Positions 8,499 through 17,911 of a DNA stretch of 64,000 nucleotides are shown one piece after another. Made by a program: the position numbers and the translations under genes. The stretch's first letter is position 1, and every line of letters starts with the position of its first letter. This DNA comes from Nonomuraea sp. NEAU-A123. GTDB taxonomy: Bacteria > Actinomycetota > Actinomycetes > Streptosporangiales > Streptosporangiaceae. Location of the stretch: positions 62,001-126,000 of the forward strand of contig NZ_JAHFZZ010000017.1 of assembly GCF_018603905.1 (NCBI RefSeq). Direction: 5' to 3'. The notes below the pieces were generated by a model. That model saw only the letters and a list, made by a program, of their open reading frames with translations. It ran no database searches and was not told the origin of the DNA.

Positions 8499-11228
8499 AT
8501 GCAGAAATCCGCCGTCTTCGTGCCCCATTTCCATTGGGACCGGGAATGGTATGAGCCTTTCCAGGTCTTCCGGCACCGGCTCGTCGCCGCTCTTGACACC
8601 GTGCTGGCGACGGCCGAGGCGGACGTGGACTTCCGGTTCACCGTCGACGGGCAGATGGCCGCGATCGAGGACTACCTGGAGATGCGACCGGAGAACCGCG
8701 ATCGCGTCGTGGCCCTGGTCGCCCGCGGTCAGCTCGCCATCGGGCCGTGGCTCATCCTGCTCGACGAGTTCCTCTGCTCCGGCGAGACCATCGTGCGCAA
8801 CCTGCAGCTGGGGTGGGCGGCCGCGGCGGAGCTCGGCGGCTCGATGCCCATCGGCTACCTGCCGGACATGTTCGGCCACGTCGCGCAGATGCCACAGATC
8901 CTGGCGCGCGCCGGGATCGAGCACGCGGCGCTGTGGCGCGGTGTTCCCGGATCTGTCGACGGCCACGCCTTCCGCTGGCGCGCTCCCGACGGCTCCGAAG
9001 TGCGTACCGAGTTCCTCTTCGACGGCTACGACAACGGCCTCGACGTCCTGCTGGTGCCCGACCAGATCGGGCGCGCGCTCGGCGAGTACGCGGAGATGAC
9101 GGCCGAGCGGTGGGGTGACGACCCGGTGCTCGCGATGGCCGGCACCGACCACAACGCGCCCGACCCGCGCCTCGCGGCCTGGCTGCGGCGCGCGTCCAGC
9201 GACGAGCGCGTCATCACCATCGCGACGCTCGACGAGTACATCCGCGAGCACGTACGCGACGAGGTCACCGCCGTGGTCACCGGTGAGCTGCGCAGCCACG
9301 TGCGCGGCAACATCCTGCCGGGTGTGCTCTCCGTGCGGCTCGGGCTCAAGCAGCGGATGTCCGTCGCCGAGCGCACCATCGACCACGCCGAGCGGGTGAA
9401 CGCCCTGTGGTCCCAGCGCGACGACTCGCCGTTCCTCTCGCTCGCGTGGCACAAGATCATCGAGTCGACCGCGCACGACTCGGTCGTCGGCTCCGGCACC
9501 GACGAGACCTCCGATCAGGTCGAAGCGCGGCTCGCCGAAGCCACGCACATCGCGCGGGCGGTTCGGGACGCGGCCCTGGCCGAGCCCGCCGCCCTGGTGC
9601 CGAGCGACGGCTATCTGGCCGCCAACCCGCTGTCGTTCCCGCGTACGGCATTGGTCGAGGTGGATGTCGTGGCCCCGCCCGAGGGAACCGTTCTGGTCGC
9701 GACCGCCGCCGACGGCTCGGCGCAACCCGTGCAACTGACCTCAGCGGCCCCGACCGTGCTCAGCGACGAGCGCATGGACGCCTCGCAGCTCGAACGGGTG
9801 CTGCGCCGCATCCACCGCCGCGAGCTGTTCGGCCGCCTGATCGACCACTACGAACTCACCCCGGGGTCGCTCGTCTTCCACCTCGCCGAGGTGCCGGCCA
9901 GCGGACCGTTCGACCTGCTGATCCTGCGCCGCGAGGTCGCCGCCGCGGCCGCCGCGCATCCGGGTGAGTGGACGGTGCTGACGCTGGCGGAGGCTCGGGC
10001 GACCGCGCTCGTGCCCGTGAACGTGCCCGCCTCCGGGCTGGCGAGTTTCCGGGTCGAACCGAGCGACCAGGCCGCCGTGCCGCCGACGACGTTCGCACCC
10101 GCGACGGCGACGGCCCGCGCGCTTTCGAACGGGCTGGTCGAGGTCGTGATCGCCGCCGACGGCACGTTGGACGTGACCGGGGCCGACGGCACCGTGCTGC
10201 GCGGAGTCGGCCGCCTCGTGGACGGCGGTGACCGCGGCGACAGCTACAACTACGCCCCGCCGGCACAGGACGTGCTCGTGTCGGAGCCGGCGGAGGTGAC
10301 CATCGAACTCCTCGAGAACGGCCCGCTGCGGTCGAGAGTGCGTGTCACCCGCGTCTACGCATGGCCCATCGCGCTCTCCTCCGAGCGCGACCTACGCGAC
10401 AGCCGGACCGTGCCGACCCCGGTGGAGACGCTCGTGGAGGTGCGCGCAGGGGAGCCGTTCGTACGCGTCTCCACGTCGTTCCTGAACCAGTCCGCCGACC
10501 ACCGGCTGCGCTTCCACGTGCCGCTGCCCGAGCCGGTGGCCGTGTCCGCCTCCGCCGGGCAGTTCGCCGTCACCGAGCGTGGGCTCACCGCCGAGGGCGG
10601 CTGGGGCGAATACCCGATCCCGACCTTCCCCGCGAGCACGTTCGTGTCGGCCGGCGCCGCCAACGTCCTGCTCGACCACGCCACCGAGTACGAACTCGTC
10701 GGCGACGGCTCCGAACTCGCCATCACCCTGCTGCGTGCCATCGGCTCGATCAGCGTCAACATCCATCCACTCCGTGACGAGCCCGCGGCGACCGAGATCC
10801 CCGCACCGGGCGCGCAAGATCTCGGCGTGCGCATCGAGCACCGTCTGGCCGTCGTGCCCTCGGCGACCGGCTGGCAGGGCGCGAACGCGGTCGCTCTCGC
10901 CGAGGACTTCCGCAACGACATGCTGGTCACCCGTGGGACCGCGCCCGCCGAAGGTCAACTGCCGCCCGACGCGACCGGCGTACGGGTCGACGGCGCGGAC
11001 GTCCTCGTCTCGAGCATCCGCCGCGTCGCCGACGACGACCACGGCGCCGGCATCGAGGTGCGGTTGGCCGCGATGAGCGACACGAGATCGACCGCCCGCG
11101 TGACCGGCGCCTTCACCGAAGCCACCACGGTCGACCTGCTCGGCCGGCCGCTGTCCGCGACGCCCGTCACGGACGGACTCGAACTCGCCCTCGGCCCGTG
11201 GGAGATCCGAACGATCGTGGTCCGGTAG
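8499..11228 (+). CDS. GH38 alpha-mannosidase
   Basis: This 909-residue enzyme belongs to glycoside hydrolase family 38. Near the N-terminus it has the HFHWD motif (His12 and Asp14 as zinc ligands by family analogy), and YLPDMFGH carries the probable nucleophile, Asp123. The helical middle domain follows (KIIESTAHDSVVGSGTDE, the conserved His region), then C-terminal beta-sandwich domains. It has no signal peptide, so it works in the cytoplasm on mannosides brought in by the preceding transporter, releasing mannose by a retaining mechanism. It starts 15 nt after the permease and is the last gene of the operon. Confidence 0.93.
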   Translation: MQKSAVFVPHFHWDREWYEPFQVFRHRLVAALDTVLATAEADVDFRFTVDGQMAAIEDYLEMRPENRDRVVALVARGQLAIGPWLILLDEFLCSGETIVRNLQLGWAAAAELGGSMPIGYLPDMFGHVAQMPQILARAGIEHAALWRGVPGSVDGHAFRWRAPDGSEVRTEFLFDGYDNGLDVLLVPDQIGRALGEYAEMTAERWGDDPVLAMAGTDHNAPDPRLAAWLRRASSDERVITIATLDEYIREHVRDEVTAVVTGELRSHVRGNILPGVLSVRLGLKQRMSVAERTIDHAERVNALWSQRDDSPFLSLAWHKIIESTAHDSVVGSGTDETSDQVEARLAEATHIARAVRDAALAEPAALVPSDGYLAANPLSFPRTALVEVDVVAPPEGTVLVATAADGSAQPVQLTSAAPTVLSDERMDASQLERVLRRIHRRELFGRLIDHYELTPGSLVFHLAEVPASGPFDLLILRREVAAAAAAHPGEWTVLTLAEARATALVPVNVPASGLASFRVEPSDQAAVPPTTFAPATATARALSNGLVEVVIAADGTLDVTGADGTVLRGVGRLVDGGDRGDSYNYAPPAQDVLVSEPAEVTIELLENGPLRSRVRVTRVYAWPIALSSERDLRDSRTVPTPVETLVEVRAGEPFVRVSTSFLNQSADHRLRFHVPLPEPVAVSASAGQFAVTERGLTAEGGWGEYPIPTFPASTFVSAGAANVLLDHATEYELVGDGSELAITLLRAIGSISVNIHPLRDEPAATEIPAPGAQDLGVRIEHRLAVVPSATGWQGANAVALAEDFRNDMLVTRGTAPAEGQLPPDATGVRVDGADVLVSSIRRVADDDHGAGIEVRLAAMSDTRSTARVTGAFTEATTVDLLGRPLSATPVTDGLELALGPWEIRTIVVR

Positions 11229-11517
11229 CCAAGATCTCCCGGATTCACCGTCGGGCTCTAGAGTGGGCGTGATCATAGGCTCGTGGTTGGCGGGTGACAT
11301 GACGCGTCCGACGGCACACAAGGCGAACTCTCCCCTGGAGCCAGCACCGATTTGGGGGCAGCTCGGCTACCTCAGGTATGTGTCCCGTGGCAGTTACGGC
11401 TCGGAGGCCATCGAAACGCCTACCGCGATGCCGATACTCCTCGCTCCTCTGGCCCAGGATCGTGAATTCACTCATCAGGGTGTGTCGCAGTGCGGCCGTT
11501 GTGGCGTCCTGGTCACC
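11229..11517. other. Gap between the mannosidase and the small membrane protein
   Basis: About 290 bp without a recognisable gene. A frame on the plus strand stays open through it into the small membrane protein, so an N-terminal extension is possible, but its composition and codon pattern do not look convincingly coding. No hairpin terminator was seen after the mannosidase. Confidence 0.3.
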
Positions 11518-11847
11518 ATGAAGAAGCGGCGTACCCCTTCCAAGCGTTCGCGTCTCGCGGCGAAGAAATATTGGGTCGCCGGTTTTTCGGGGGGCCTGTT
11601 GCTCTCGATCGTCGGAGTCGTGGCGTTCTTCGCGCAGATGCGGGACGCCACAGACGGGGCGCCCGGCATGCTGACAACGGCGTTCGCTCTATCGGGGCTG
11701 TTTTTCGTATGGGTGCTGGCCGGCATCATTGGCGAAATAGTAAGAGATTGGGGTTTTGTCTGCGATCCGGGGATCTCTTCGGGAGATGTCGAAACCTCCT
11801 GCGATCATGTAGCAAGGATTGTGGAAGCTCCCAAAGTCAGGAGCTGA
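11518..11847 (+). CDS. Small two-helix membrane protein of unknown function
   Basis: A 109-residue protein with a strongly basic N-terminus (MKKRRTPSKRSRLAAKK), two hydrophobic segments (about residues 20-40 and 55-80) and a hydrophilic tail with two cysteines. I do not recognise the family. The ATG at 11518 is the best start by charge pattern, but no clear ribosome binding site precedes it and the frame is open back to 11263. It converges on the sigma-factor gene. Confidence 0.5.
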   Translation: MKKRRTPSKRSRLAAKKYWVAGFSGGLLLSIVGVVAFFAQMRDATDGAPGMLTTAFALSGLFFVWVLAGIIGEIVRDWGFVCDPGISSGDVETSCDHVARIVEAPKVRS

Positions 11848-11867
11848 GGTCGGGCAGACGCCCCAGT

Positions 11868-12410
11868 TCAGTGGCTCTCAAGGGCCTTCGCGAGCAGGCG
11901 TTTGGCGCGGACCGCGCGGCTGTGGACGGTTCCCGCAGGGATGCCCAACCTGTCGGCGATCTGCTTGTGGGTGAAGCCCTCGAAGTAGGACAGCAGGAGG
12001 ACATCCCGTTCCTCCCGGGGGAGTCCGATCAGGGCCTGGCGTACCTGGGAGAACAGGTCCGAGGGAGGCTCCGGCGTGGGGTGGGTCTCGTCGAGGGGCG
12101 TGGTCGTCAGGTGGCGGCGTTCGCGGCGCCACACGTCGGTCGCGGCGCGGCGGGCGATGGAGTACAGCCACGGCTGGAGCTCGCGGTCCGGGTCGAAGGT
12201 CAGGGCCGCCCGCCAGGCGCGGATGAACGAGAGCTGCACTGCCTCCGCCGCGAGTTCCCGGTCACCGAGGAGGCTCAGCGCCAGGGAGAACAGGGATCGC
12301 GAGTAGACGCGGTACATCTCCGCCAGAGCGGTCTCGCTGCCACGGCGGAAGCGGTCGCCCAGCGATAAGTCCGTTGTTGTGCCCATGGGCCGTGATGCAA
12401 GGTGGGACAT
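11868..12410 (-). CDS. ECF-type RNA polymerase sigma factor
   Basis: About 180 residues with sigma-70 region 2 (ALAEMYRVYSRSLFSLALSLLGD through WLYSIARRAATDVWRRERR) and region 4 (LIGLPREERDVLLLSYFEGFTHKQIADRLGIPAGTVHSR). It would direct RNA polymerase to a small regulon. No anti-sigma gene is adjacent; the neighbour is a divergent SARP-type regulator. The start could be the Met at 12428, 12410 or 12386; 12410 or 12386 avoids overlap with the divergent gene. Confidence 0.88.
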   Translation of the reverse strand: MSHLASRPMGTTTDLSLGDRFRRGSETALAEMYRVYSRSLFSLALSLLGDRELAAEAVQLSFIRAWRAALTFDPDRELQPWLYSIARRAATDVWRRERRHLTTTPLDETHPTPEPPSDLFSQVRQALIGLPREERDVLLLSYFEGFTHKQIADRLGIPAGTVHSRAVRAKRLLAKALESH

Positions 12411-12470
12411 GCGCAGCAGCGTCCCCACGCACTCTTAAATCGCCCTAAATCCGGACTAAATCGAGGGATT

Positions 12471-15400
12471 GTGGAGATTCGCGTTCTTGGGCCCATCGCG
12501 GCTTTCGATCGTGGTGTGCCGCTGGACCTGGGGCCGCTCAAGGTGCGGATGCTTCTGGCGGCACTGGTACTCGCCCATCCGCAGCCGGTCAGGCCGGACG
12601 CCCTGATCGAGCGGATCTGGGGTGAGGAGCCCCCTTCCTCCGCCCTCGCCGCACTTCACGTGTACGTCGGCAAACTCCGCAGAGCCGTCGACCCCGGTCG
12701 CGTCGTTCTCGGGCTCAACGGCTACCAACTGTGCGTCCCGGCGCAGGCCGTGGATGCGAACCGGTTCCTGGACATCGTCGCGCGGGCCCAGCGCGCGCTG
12801 AGCAAGGGGGATGCGGCGGACGCCGAGGCGGAGGCGGCACGGGCGCTGGCGATGTGGCACGGCGAGCCGTACACCGAGCTGGACGGCCGCGACTACGTCA
12901 TGCCGGTACAGGCGCACCTGCTGGAGAACCGCGACCGGGCCAGGGAACTGCGGGTGAGCGCGATCCTGGAGCAGGGCAGGCACGCGGAGATTCTGGGAGA
13001 TCTGGCGGCGCTCACCCGAGACCATCCGCTGCGCGAGCGCCTCTGGCTGCTGCGTGCCCTGGCGCTCTACCGGTCCGGGCGGCAGGCCGACGCCCTGGAG
13101 ACGCTGCGGTCGGCGCGCCGGGTGCTCCGCGACGAGCTCGGCCTCGACCCCGGCGAGGAGCTGCGGCAACTGGAGCGGGACATCCTGACCCAAGATCCGG
13201 TGCTGCGCCCGCCGCGGCCGGCTCCGGCACGAGGGCCGCTGCCCTTCGTCGGCCGGGCGGCCGAGCTCGGTGCCCTCCGTGGACTGCTGAAGGAGACGGT
13301 ACGAGGCGGCGCGGGCTTCGCCCTGGTGACCGGCGAGCCGGGGATCGGCAAGACGCGCCTGGTACACGAGGCCGTCGCGCATGCGCAGGCATCGGGGTTC
13401 CAGGTCGCGGTGGGGCGGTGCGCGACGGTGGAGGGAGCGCCCGCGTTCTTTCCGTGGACCGCTGTGCTGGAGCAGCTCGCCATCCCAGAAGAACTGCACA
13501 GCATCGGCTGGGCGCCGTCCGGGGAGGATCCGGAGGGGGCGCGCTTTCGCGCCTACCGCGTGGCCGAACGGGCCCTGACGACCGCTGCCGCCCGCCGGCC
13601 GCTCGCGATCGTGCTCGACGACCTGCACTGGGCCGACGCCTCGTCCCTGAGTCTCCTGCGTTACCTGGCCGACGTACTCGAGCGCCAGCCCATGGCCATC
13701 CTCTGCACGGCACGTACGGACGCGCCTTTGGCTCGGGTGCGGGAGGCCTTCGCGCGCCGTCATGCCGTACAGGTGCTCCTGGAGGGCCTCGGCCTGAATG
13801 ACATCGCCCGGCTGGCACCCGAATCCAGTGAGGCCTTGCGCGACCGGACGGGCGGCAACCCGTTCTTCCTGACCGAGCTGATCCGTACCGGTGAGCTGCG
13901 CGACGCCTTGCCGCTCGGCGTGCGGGACGTCGTGCGGGCCCGGGTGGGCGCGCTGCCTCGCCCCGCCGCCGAGCTGCTGGAGCTCGCGGCGGTGGCCGGG
14001 CGTGAGTTCGAGGTGTCGGTGGTCGCCGAGATGGCCGAGCTCGACCTCGGCGCGGCCGTCGAACGGCTCGACCCGGCGATCGCCACGGGCCTGATCGAGG
14101 CGGGGCTGTACGGGCGCTTCCGCTTCCCCCACGCGCTGGTGCAGGAGGCCCTCGCTGAGACGCTGCCGGTGCTGCGCCGCGCGGCGCTGCACGCCAGGGC
14201 CGCGCGGGCCACGGAGCGGCTGCCGGGCAGCGCCACGCCGGAGCGGCTGGCCACCGCGGCGCACCACTGGTTCCTGGCGGCTCCGGCGGGTTTCGCCGGC
14301 CAGGCATGGCGGGCCGCGCGCCGGGCGGCGGGCGCCGCGGGCGGGCTCGGCGCGTACGACATGGCCGCCGAACTCCTGGAGCGGGCCCTGCCGATGCTGG
14401 CCGCCGACCCCGGCGCCTCGGCGGCCGACCGGGTGGATCTGCTGCTCGCGCTCGCCGAGGCCCGGCACGGGAGCGGCGACGCGCGTGGCCGCCGTGCCGT
14501 GCTGGCCGAGGCACGCCACTTGGCCGCCGCCGCGGGCTACCGGCGCGGCCTGCTCACCGCGGCCACTGGGACCGAGAACCGTAACACCGCGTCGATGGTC
14601 CAGTTCGGGTCCTGGGACGGGGAGCTCATCGAGACGCTGGCCGGGCTGGCCGCGCTGCCGGATCTCGACCTCGAAGACCGCTGCCGCGTCCTCGGCGGCC
14701 TCGCCGTGGAGAGCTACTACCAGCCGGGCAGTTCCCCGGCCGGGCGCGACGCGCTGAGTGCCGAGTCGGTGGCGCTGGCCCGCAAGTCCGGCGACCGGCG
14801 GCTCCTGGGGTGGGCCCTCCACACCCGCTACCTGTCCATCCGCGGCCCCGACCTCCCCGAGGAGCGGCTGGCGATCGCGACAGAGCTGGCCGAACTCGGC
14901 CGCCTCGCGGGCGACGACGAGCTTCTCGTTCTCGGCCTCGGCCTGGCCGGCGCCACGCTCCTGCAATGCCTGCGCTTCCGCGAGGCACGCACGCTGATCG
15001 ACGAGGCCGTCGCCGTCGCCGCGCGCGCCCTGCCGTACGCGCGCGTCTACCTGGGCTGGCTCCGGCTCGGCGTCGTGGCGCTGACCGGTGACCTGCCGGC
15101 GGCGCGGGCGCTGTTCGACGAGACGGCGGCGCTGCAGCGGACGACCTCGATGTGGGGCCTGGCAGAGGCCCAGCTCGCCGGCCTGCTCCAGCTCAGGCTG
15201 GGCGGGGCGCGGGATCTCGACGAGGAGCTTTTCCGGCAGGCCGGTACGGCGGCCGCAGGCCCGCTGGGCGAGATCGTGCGCGACGTTCACGCGCTACTGC
15301 TGATCATGGACGGTCGGGTGGCCGAGGCGCGGCGGCTGCTGGGGCACTGGCGCGAGCAGCCGCCGATCCCGCGGACCTTCCTGTGGCTGGCCCACGCGGG

Positions 15401-15671
15401 CGTGCGCGGTGTCGTCTGGGCTTACTTGGGCGACCGTACGGCGTGCGCGGAACTCTACGAGCAACTGCTGCCGTACGCCGACCGCATGGCGATCGGGAAC
15501 AACACCCCGCTGCTGTGGCCGATGACCCGGCCGCTGGCTCTGCTGGCCGGGGTGCTCGGCCTGCCGGAGGCCACCGGCCATGCCGAGCACGCACTACGTA
15601 CGGCGGCCGACCTCGGCGCCGGCGGCCTGGTGGCGGTCATCTCGGGCGAGCTTGACCGGCTGCGGCGATAA
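12471..15671 (+). CDS. SARP-type transcriptional regulator with AAA ATPase and TPR-like region (AfsR/LAL-like)
   Basis: A 1066-residue regulator. Residues 1-95 are an OmpR-like winged helix, 96-245 the bacterial transcriptional activator domain, and about 275-560 an ATPase with Walker A (GEPGIGKTR, near residue 290) and Walker B (LAIVLDDLHWAD). The remainder is helical, TPR-like and Ala/Leu/Arg rich. Such proteins activate antibiotic or stress genes by binding direct repeats near promoters, with ATP hydrolysis as the switch. The GTG at 12471 fits the SARP N-terminus (VEIRVLGPI); the longer frame to 12402 would run into the divergent sigma gene. No biosynthetic cluster is adjacent, so the target is unknown. 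Confidence 0.88.
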   Translation: MEIRVLGPIAAFDRGVPLDLGPLKVRMLLAALVLAHPQPVRPDALIERIWGEEPPSSALAALHVYVGKLRRAVDPGRVVLGLNGYQLCVPAQAVDANRFLDIVARAQRALSKGDAADAEAEAARALAMWHGEPYTELDGRDYVMPVQAHLLENRDRARELRVSAILEQGRHAEILGDLAALTRDHPLRERLWLLRALALYRSGRQADALETLRSARRVLRDELGLDPGEELRQLERDILTQDPVLRPPRPAPARGPLPFVGRAAELGALRGLLKETVRGGAGFALVTGEPGIGKTRLVHEAVAHAQASGFQVAVGRCATVEGAPAFFPWTAVLEQLAIPEELHSIGWAPSGEDPEGARFRAYRVAERALTTAAARRPLAIVLDDLHWADASSLSLLRYLADVLERQPMAILCTARTDAPLARVREAFARRHAVQVLLEGLGLNDIARLAPESSEALRDRTGGNPFFLTELIRTGELRDALPLGVRDVVRARVGALPRPAAELLELAAVAGREFEVSVVAEMAELDLGAAVERLDPAIATGLIEAGLYGRFRFPHALVQEALAETLPVLRRAALHARAARATERLPGSATPERLATAAHHWFLAAPAGFAGQAWRAARRAAGAAGGLGAYDMAAELLERALPMLAADPGASAADRVDLLLALAEARHGSGDARGRRAVLAEARHLAAAAGYRRGLLTAATGTENRNTASMVQFGSWDGELIETLAGLAALPDLDLEDRCRVLGGLAVESYYQPGSSPAGRDALSAESVALARKSGDRRLLGWALHTRYLSIRGPDLPEERLAIATELAELGRLAGDDELLVLGLGLAGATLLQCLRFREARTLIDEAVAVAARALPYARVYLGWLRLGVVALTGDLPAARALFDETAALQRTTSMWGLAEAQLAGLLQLRLGGARDLDEELFRQAGTAAAGPLGEIVRDVHALLLIMDGRVAEARRLLGHWREQPPIPRTFLWLAHAGVRGVVWAYLGDRTACAELYEQLLPYADRMAIGNNTPLLWPMTRPLALLAGVLGLPEATGHAEHALRTAADLGAGGLVAVISGELDRLRR

Positions 15672-15755
15672 GTGCATTTTTACTCATTCGTGGTGCGAGC
15701 GGGTCGGTGCGTGCGTAATGCGGGGCGATTAGCCAAGGACTGAAGGAGTCCCATC

Positions 15756-16265
15756 ATGTTCGGTATCCGCCGTTCTTTCGCCGCCCTCACGCTGGCCACC
15801 GCCACGCTGACCGCGTCCGCCGTTCTCGCGTCGCCGGCGCACGCCGCCGGTGCCACCGTCCAGGCGAGTATCGGTCTCGTCACCATCGTGGGAACGCTCG
15901 GCAGCGACAGCATCGACATCAGCAACTCCGGCAGCACGGTGTTCGTCACCTCCAGCGCGCACTCGGTCACCGCGGGCTCGGGGTGCGCGCAGGAGGGGCC
16001 CAGCAAGGTCAGCTGCGCGAACGTCGACCACATCTCCGCCAACGTCCGTCAGGGCGACGACGTCGTGAACAACAACAGCGGCCTGACCGCCGAGATCTTC
16101 GGCAGCGCCGGCTCCGACCGGCTCTCCGGTGGCTCCCAGCGCGACATCCTCTCAGGCGGTACCGGCAACGACGTCCTGGTCGGCAACGCCGGTAACGACA
16201 CCACGAACGGGGGCGCGGACTTCGACACCTGCGACGGTGAGTCCGAGCTCAACTGCGAGGCCTAG
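15756..16265 (+). CDS. Secreted calcium-binding RTX-type repeat protein
   Basis: A 169-residue protein with a Sec signal peptide cleaved near SPAHAAGA. The C-terminal half has glycine/aspartate nonapeptides (SGGTGNDVLVGNAGNDTTNGGADFDTC) of the RTX, calcium-binding parallel beta-roll type. Four cysteines could form two disulfides after export. It has no enzymatic domain, so it is probably a cell-wall or extracellular structural protein. It sits alone between the SARP gene and a decayed region, with a hairpin terminator after it (16289-16313). Confidence 0.8.
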   Translation: MFGIRRSFAALTLATATLTASAVLASPAHAAGATVQASIGLVTIVGTLGSDSIDISNSGSTVFVTSSAHSVTAGSGCAQEGPSKVSCANVDHISANVRQGDDVVNNNSGLTAEIFGSAGSDRLSGGSQRDILSGGTGNDVLVGNAGNDTTNGGADFDTCDGESELNCEA

Positions 16266-16288
16266 AAGCCGGCCACCGCCTAGCCGCC

Positions 16289-16313
16289 ACCCGGTCTCGG
16301 CCAGAGATCGGGT
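16289..16313 (+). terminator. Hairpin terminator after the RTX protein gene
   Basis: ACCCGGTCTC and GAGATCGGGT form a 10-bp stem with one mismatch around a 5-nt loop, 23 bp after the stop codon. There is no T-tract, as is common in actinomycetes. Confidence 0.5.
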
Positions 16314-16383
16314 GTAGGTCTGCGCGGCGTCGTCGGCGAACCGACGAAACGGTCGTCGCCGCGGCCGGTCAGCCGTCGCTCCT

Positions 16384-16620
16384 CATGAGATGGGTGGTGA
16401 TGGCGTTGAGCTCGATCGGCGCTTCCTCGCCGACCACGACGGTGCCGCCAAGGCCGGCCAGGCGCCGGCCTTGTGCGCAGTTAGGGGTGGGTGAAGGCGA
16501 AGGTCATGCCGGGGGCGAGCGGCAGGTCGGAGCCGAGCGTGGGATTCTCGGCGAGTAGCCCGTAGCGGGCGGTCTCCGTGTGAATTTTGCGGAACGGGTT
16601 GGTTACGACCCGTGTGTCTC
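16384..16620 (-). pseudogene. Remnant of an M24 (creatinase/Xaa-Pro peptidase-like) peptidase C-terminus
   Basis: On the minus strand the conceptual frame reads ARYGLLAENPTLGSDL then LAPGMTFAFT. After a shift of one base near 16500 it continues TPNCAQGRRLAGLGGTVVVG and EEAPIELNAITTHLMRSDG before a stop. That pattern is the substrate-pocket end of M24 metallopeptidases. The first frame stops at once, and no intact N-terminal part is seen upstream, so the gene is both truncated and frameshifted. The assignment rests on family pattern recognition. Confidence 0.55.
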
Positions 16621-16684
16621 GTTCGTCCCAACTCTCCCACCCGCCAAGCTAGGGCCATTCCCTGCCCCTCTGGGAGGTTGCACA

Positions 16685-16960
16685 ATGCTCAGGCGTACGC
16701 CCCTGTTCGGCACGAAAGCCCGGATCACCTTTACTCTGCCCGTGGACCAGCCCGCCGGCATCGTCAGTGTGGTCGGCGACTTCAACGACTGGTCACCCGG
16801 CCGCCATGAACTCCGCACCCGCCGGCACGGCATGCGTACAGTGTCGGTGATCCTCCCGCCGGGCACGCACCGCTTCCGCTACCTGGCGACCGGTGGCGTG
16901 TGGTTCGACGACGAGTCGGCCGACCACATCGACCAGGACGGCAGCCTGCTCCGCCTCTGA
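16685..16960 (+). CDS. CBM48/isoamylase-N-like domain protein
   Basis: A 91-residue protein made almost entirely of one early-set immunoglobulin-like domain related to the AMPK glycogen-binding and isoamylase N-terminal modules. The motif VVGDFNDWSPGRHEL, followed by GTHRFRYLATGGVWFDDESAD, is diagnostic. It probably binds glycogen or another alpha-glucan, or serves as a regulatory module. It has no catalytic domain and no signal peptide. The start has a GGGAGG ribosome binding site 8 nt upstream. Confidence 0.82.
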   Translation: MLRRTPLFGTKARITFTLPVDQPAGIVSVVGDFNDWSPGRHELRTRRHGMRTVSVILPPGTHRFRYLATGGVWFDDESADHIDQDGSLLRL

Positions 16961-16979
16961 TCACCACCTTTAGTGATCA
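16958..16979. terminator. Bidirectional hairpin between convergent genes
   Basis: TGATCAC-CACCTTTA-GTGATCA is a perfect 7-bp inverted repeat spanning the two stop codons of the convergent CBM48-like and membrane-protein genes. Confidence 0.5.
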
Positions 16980-17911
16980 GTCGCCGAGGCGACTGGACCG
17001 CTCCGGGTCCAGGTCAGGGTGGCCGTGGCGGCGAAGGCCAGGGCCGCGCAGCCGATCTGGGCGAGGGCTGTGGGAGTGGATACGAACGGCAGGTCGCCGA
17101 GGTCGCCGAGGGCTGCGGCGGGTAGGAACAGCAGGAGCGCCGCCCGTCGCCCCACGGCCGATCGGCACGCGTATCCGGCCGCCAGCGCCACCACGATGAG
17201 CCATGGCACGGGTTTCCAGGTCACGATGTCGTGGTAGGCGATCACATCCACCCAGCGCACCATGGCCTTGCTGGCGGTCAGTGCTGCCAGTGCGAGCGGC
17301 CCCCACAGCAGGAAGGCGCGCCAGGGGATGAGCGTGATCGCACGGTGCGCCGCGGGGGCGAAAGCGATGATGATCGCGGCCACCTCGGCCAGCAGGACGG
17401 GGCCGTGGTTCGGGAACAGCAGCGTGTCCAGCTCCAGCAGGCGCGGGTGGTCGGCCTGGAACAGCACGAACGCGACCGCGCCGAGCACGGCGATCCACCG
17501 GCGGCGGAGCAGCAGGGCCAGCACGGGCAAGGCCGCGACGACGACAGGCTCGGTCGGGAGCAGCGTCCAGGTCAGTCGCTCCCAAGCGGTGCCGTAGCCG
17601 TTGTTCAAGGTCTCGGCGGCCTGCAGCAGACGGAGCGCCAGTGCGCCGGTCAGCATCAGGAACGGCCACAGCGCGACAGCGAGGGCCAGCCCGTCCCGCC
17701 AGGCGGGCGCGGAGACCGGGCCGAAGGCCCGCCGGCCGTGTACGCGCAGCGCACCCCACAGCAGGTCGGCCATGTCAGCCGGATCCGGGCGAGTTTGGCC
17801 CGGCCGCGCCCCGGCCAGCAGCACGCTGATCATCTCTTCCTCATGCCGCACTCGGTGGGCGCGCGGGTAGCAGGCCAGGAGGCGGCGGTAGCGGGCTTCG
17901 AGCGGGCTCAT
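16970..17911 (-). CDS. Multispanning membrane protein coupled to a PadR regulator
   Basis: A 313-residue protein. The N-terminus (ARYRRLLACYPRAHRVRHEE) is typical of actinobacterial membrane proteins encoded just after PadR regulators; about seven hydrophobic segments follow. Its start overlaps the PadR stop by 4 nt (ATGA), so the two are translationally coupled. No catalytic motif is visible. By analogy such pairs form a regulator and membrane sensor or effector responding to envelope stress or drugs, but the real function is unknown. Confidence 0.75.
   Translation of the reverse strand: MSPLEARYRRLLACYPRAHRVRHEEEMISVLLAGARPGQTRPDPADMADLLWGALRVHGRRAFGPVSAPAWRDGLALAVALWPFLMLTGALALRLLQAAETLNNGYGTAWERLTWTLLPTEPVVVAALPVLALLLRRRWIAVLGAVAFVLFQADHPRLLELDTLLFPNHGPVLLAEVAAIIIAFAPAAHRAITLIPWRAFLLWGPLALAALTASKAMVRWVDVIAYHDIVTWKPVPWLIVVALAAGYACRSAVGRRAALLLFLPAAALGDLGDLPFVSTPTALAQIGCAALAFAATATLTWTRSGPVASATDH

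Noticed and set aside
12456..15290. A 944-codon minus-strand frame opposite the SARP regulator
   Set aside because: GC-rich shadow; the plus strand has SARP, Walker A and Walker B motifs.
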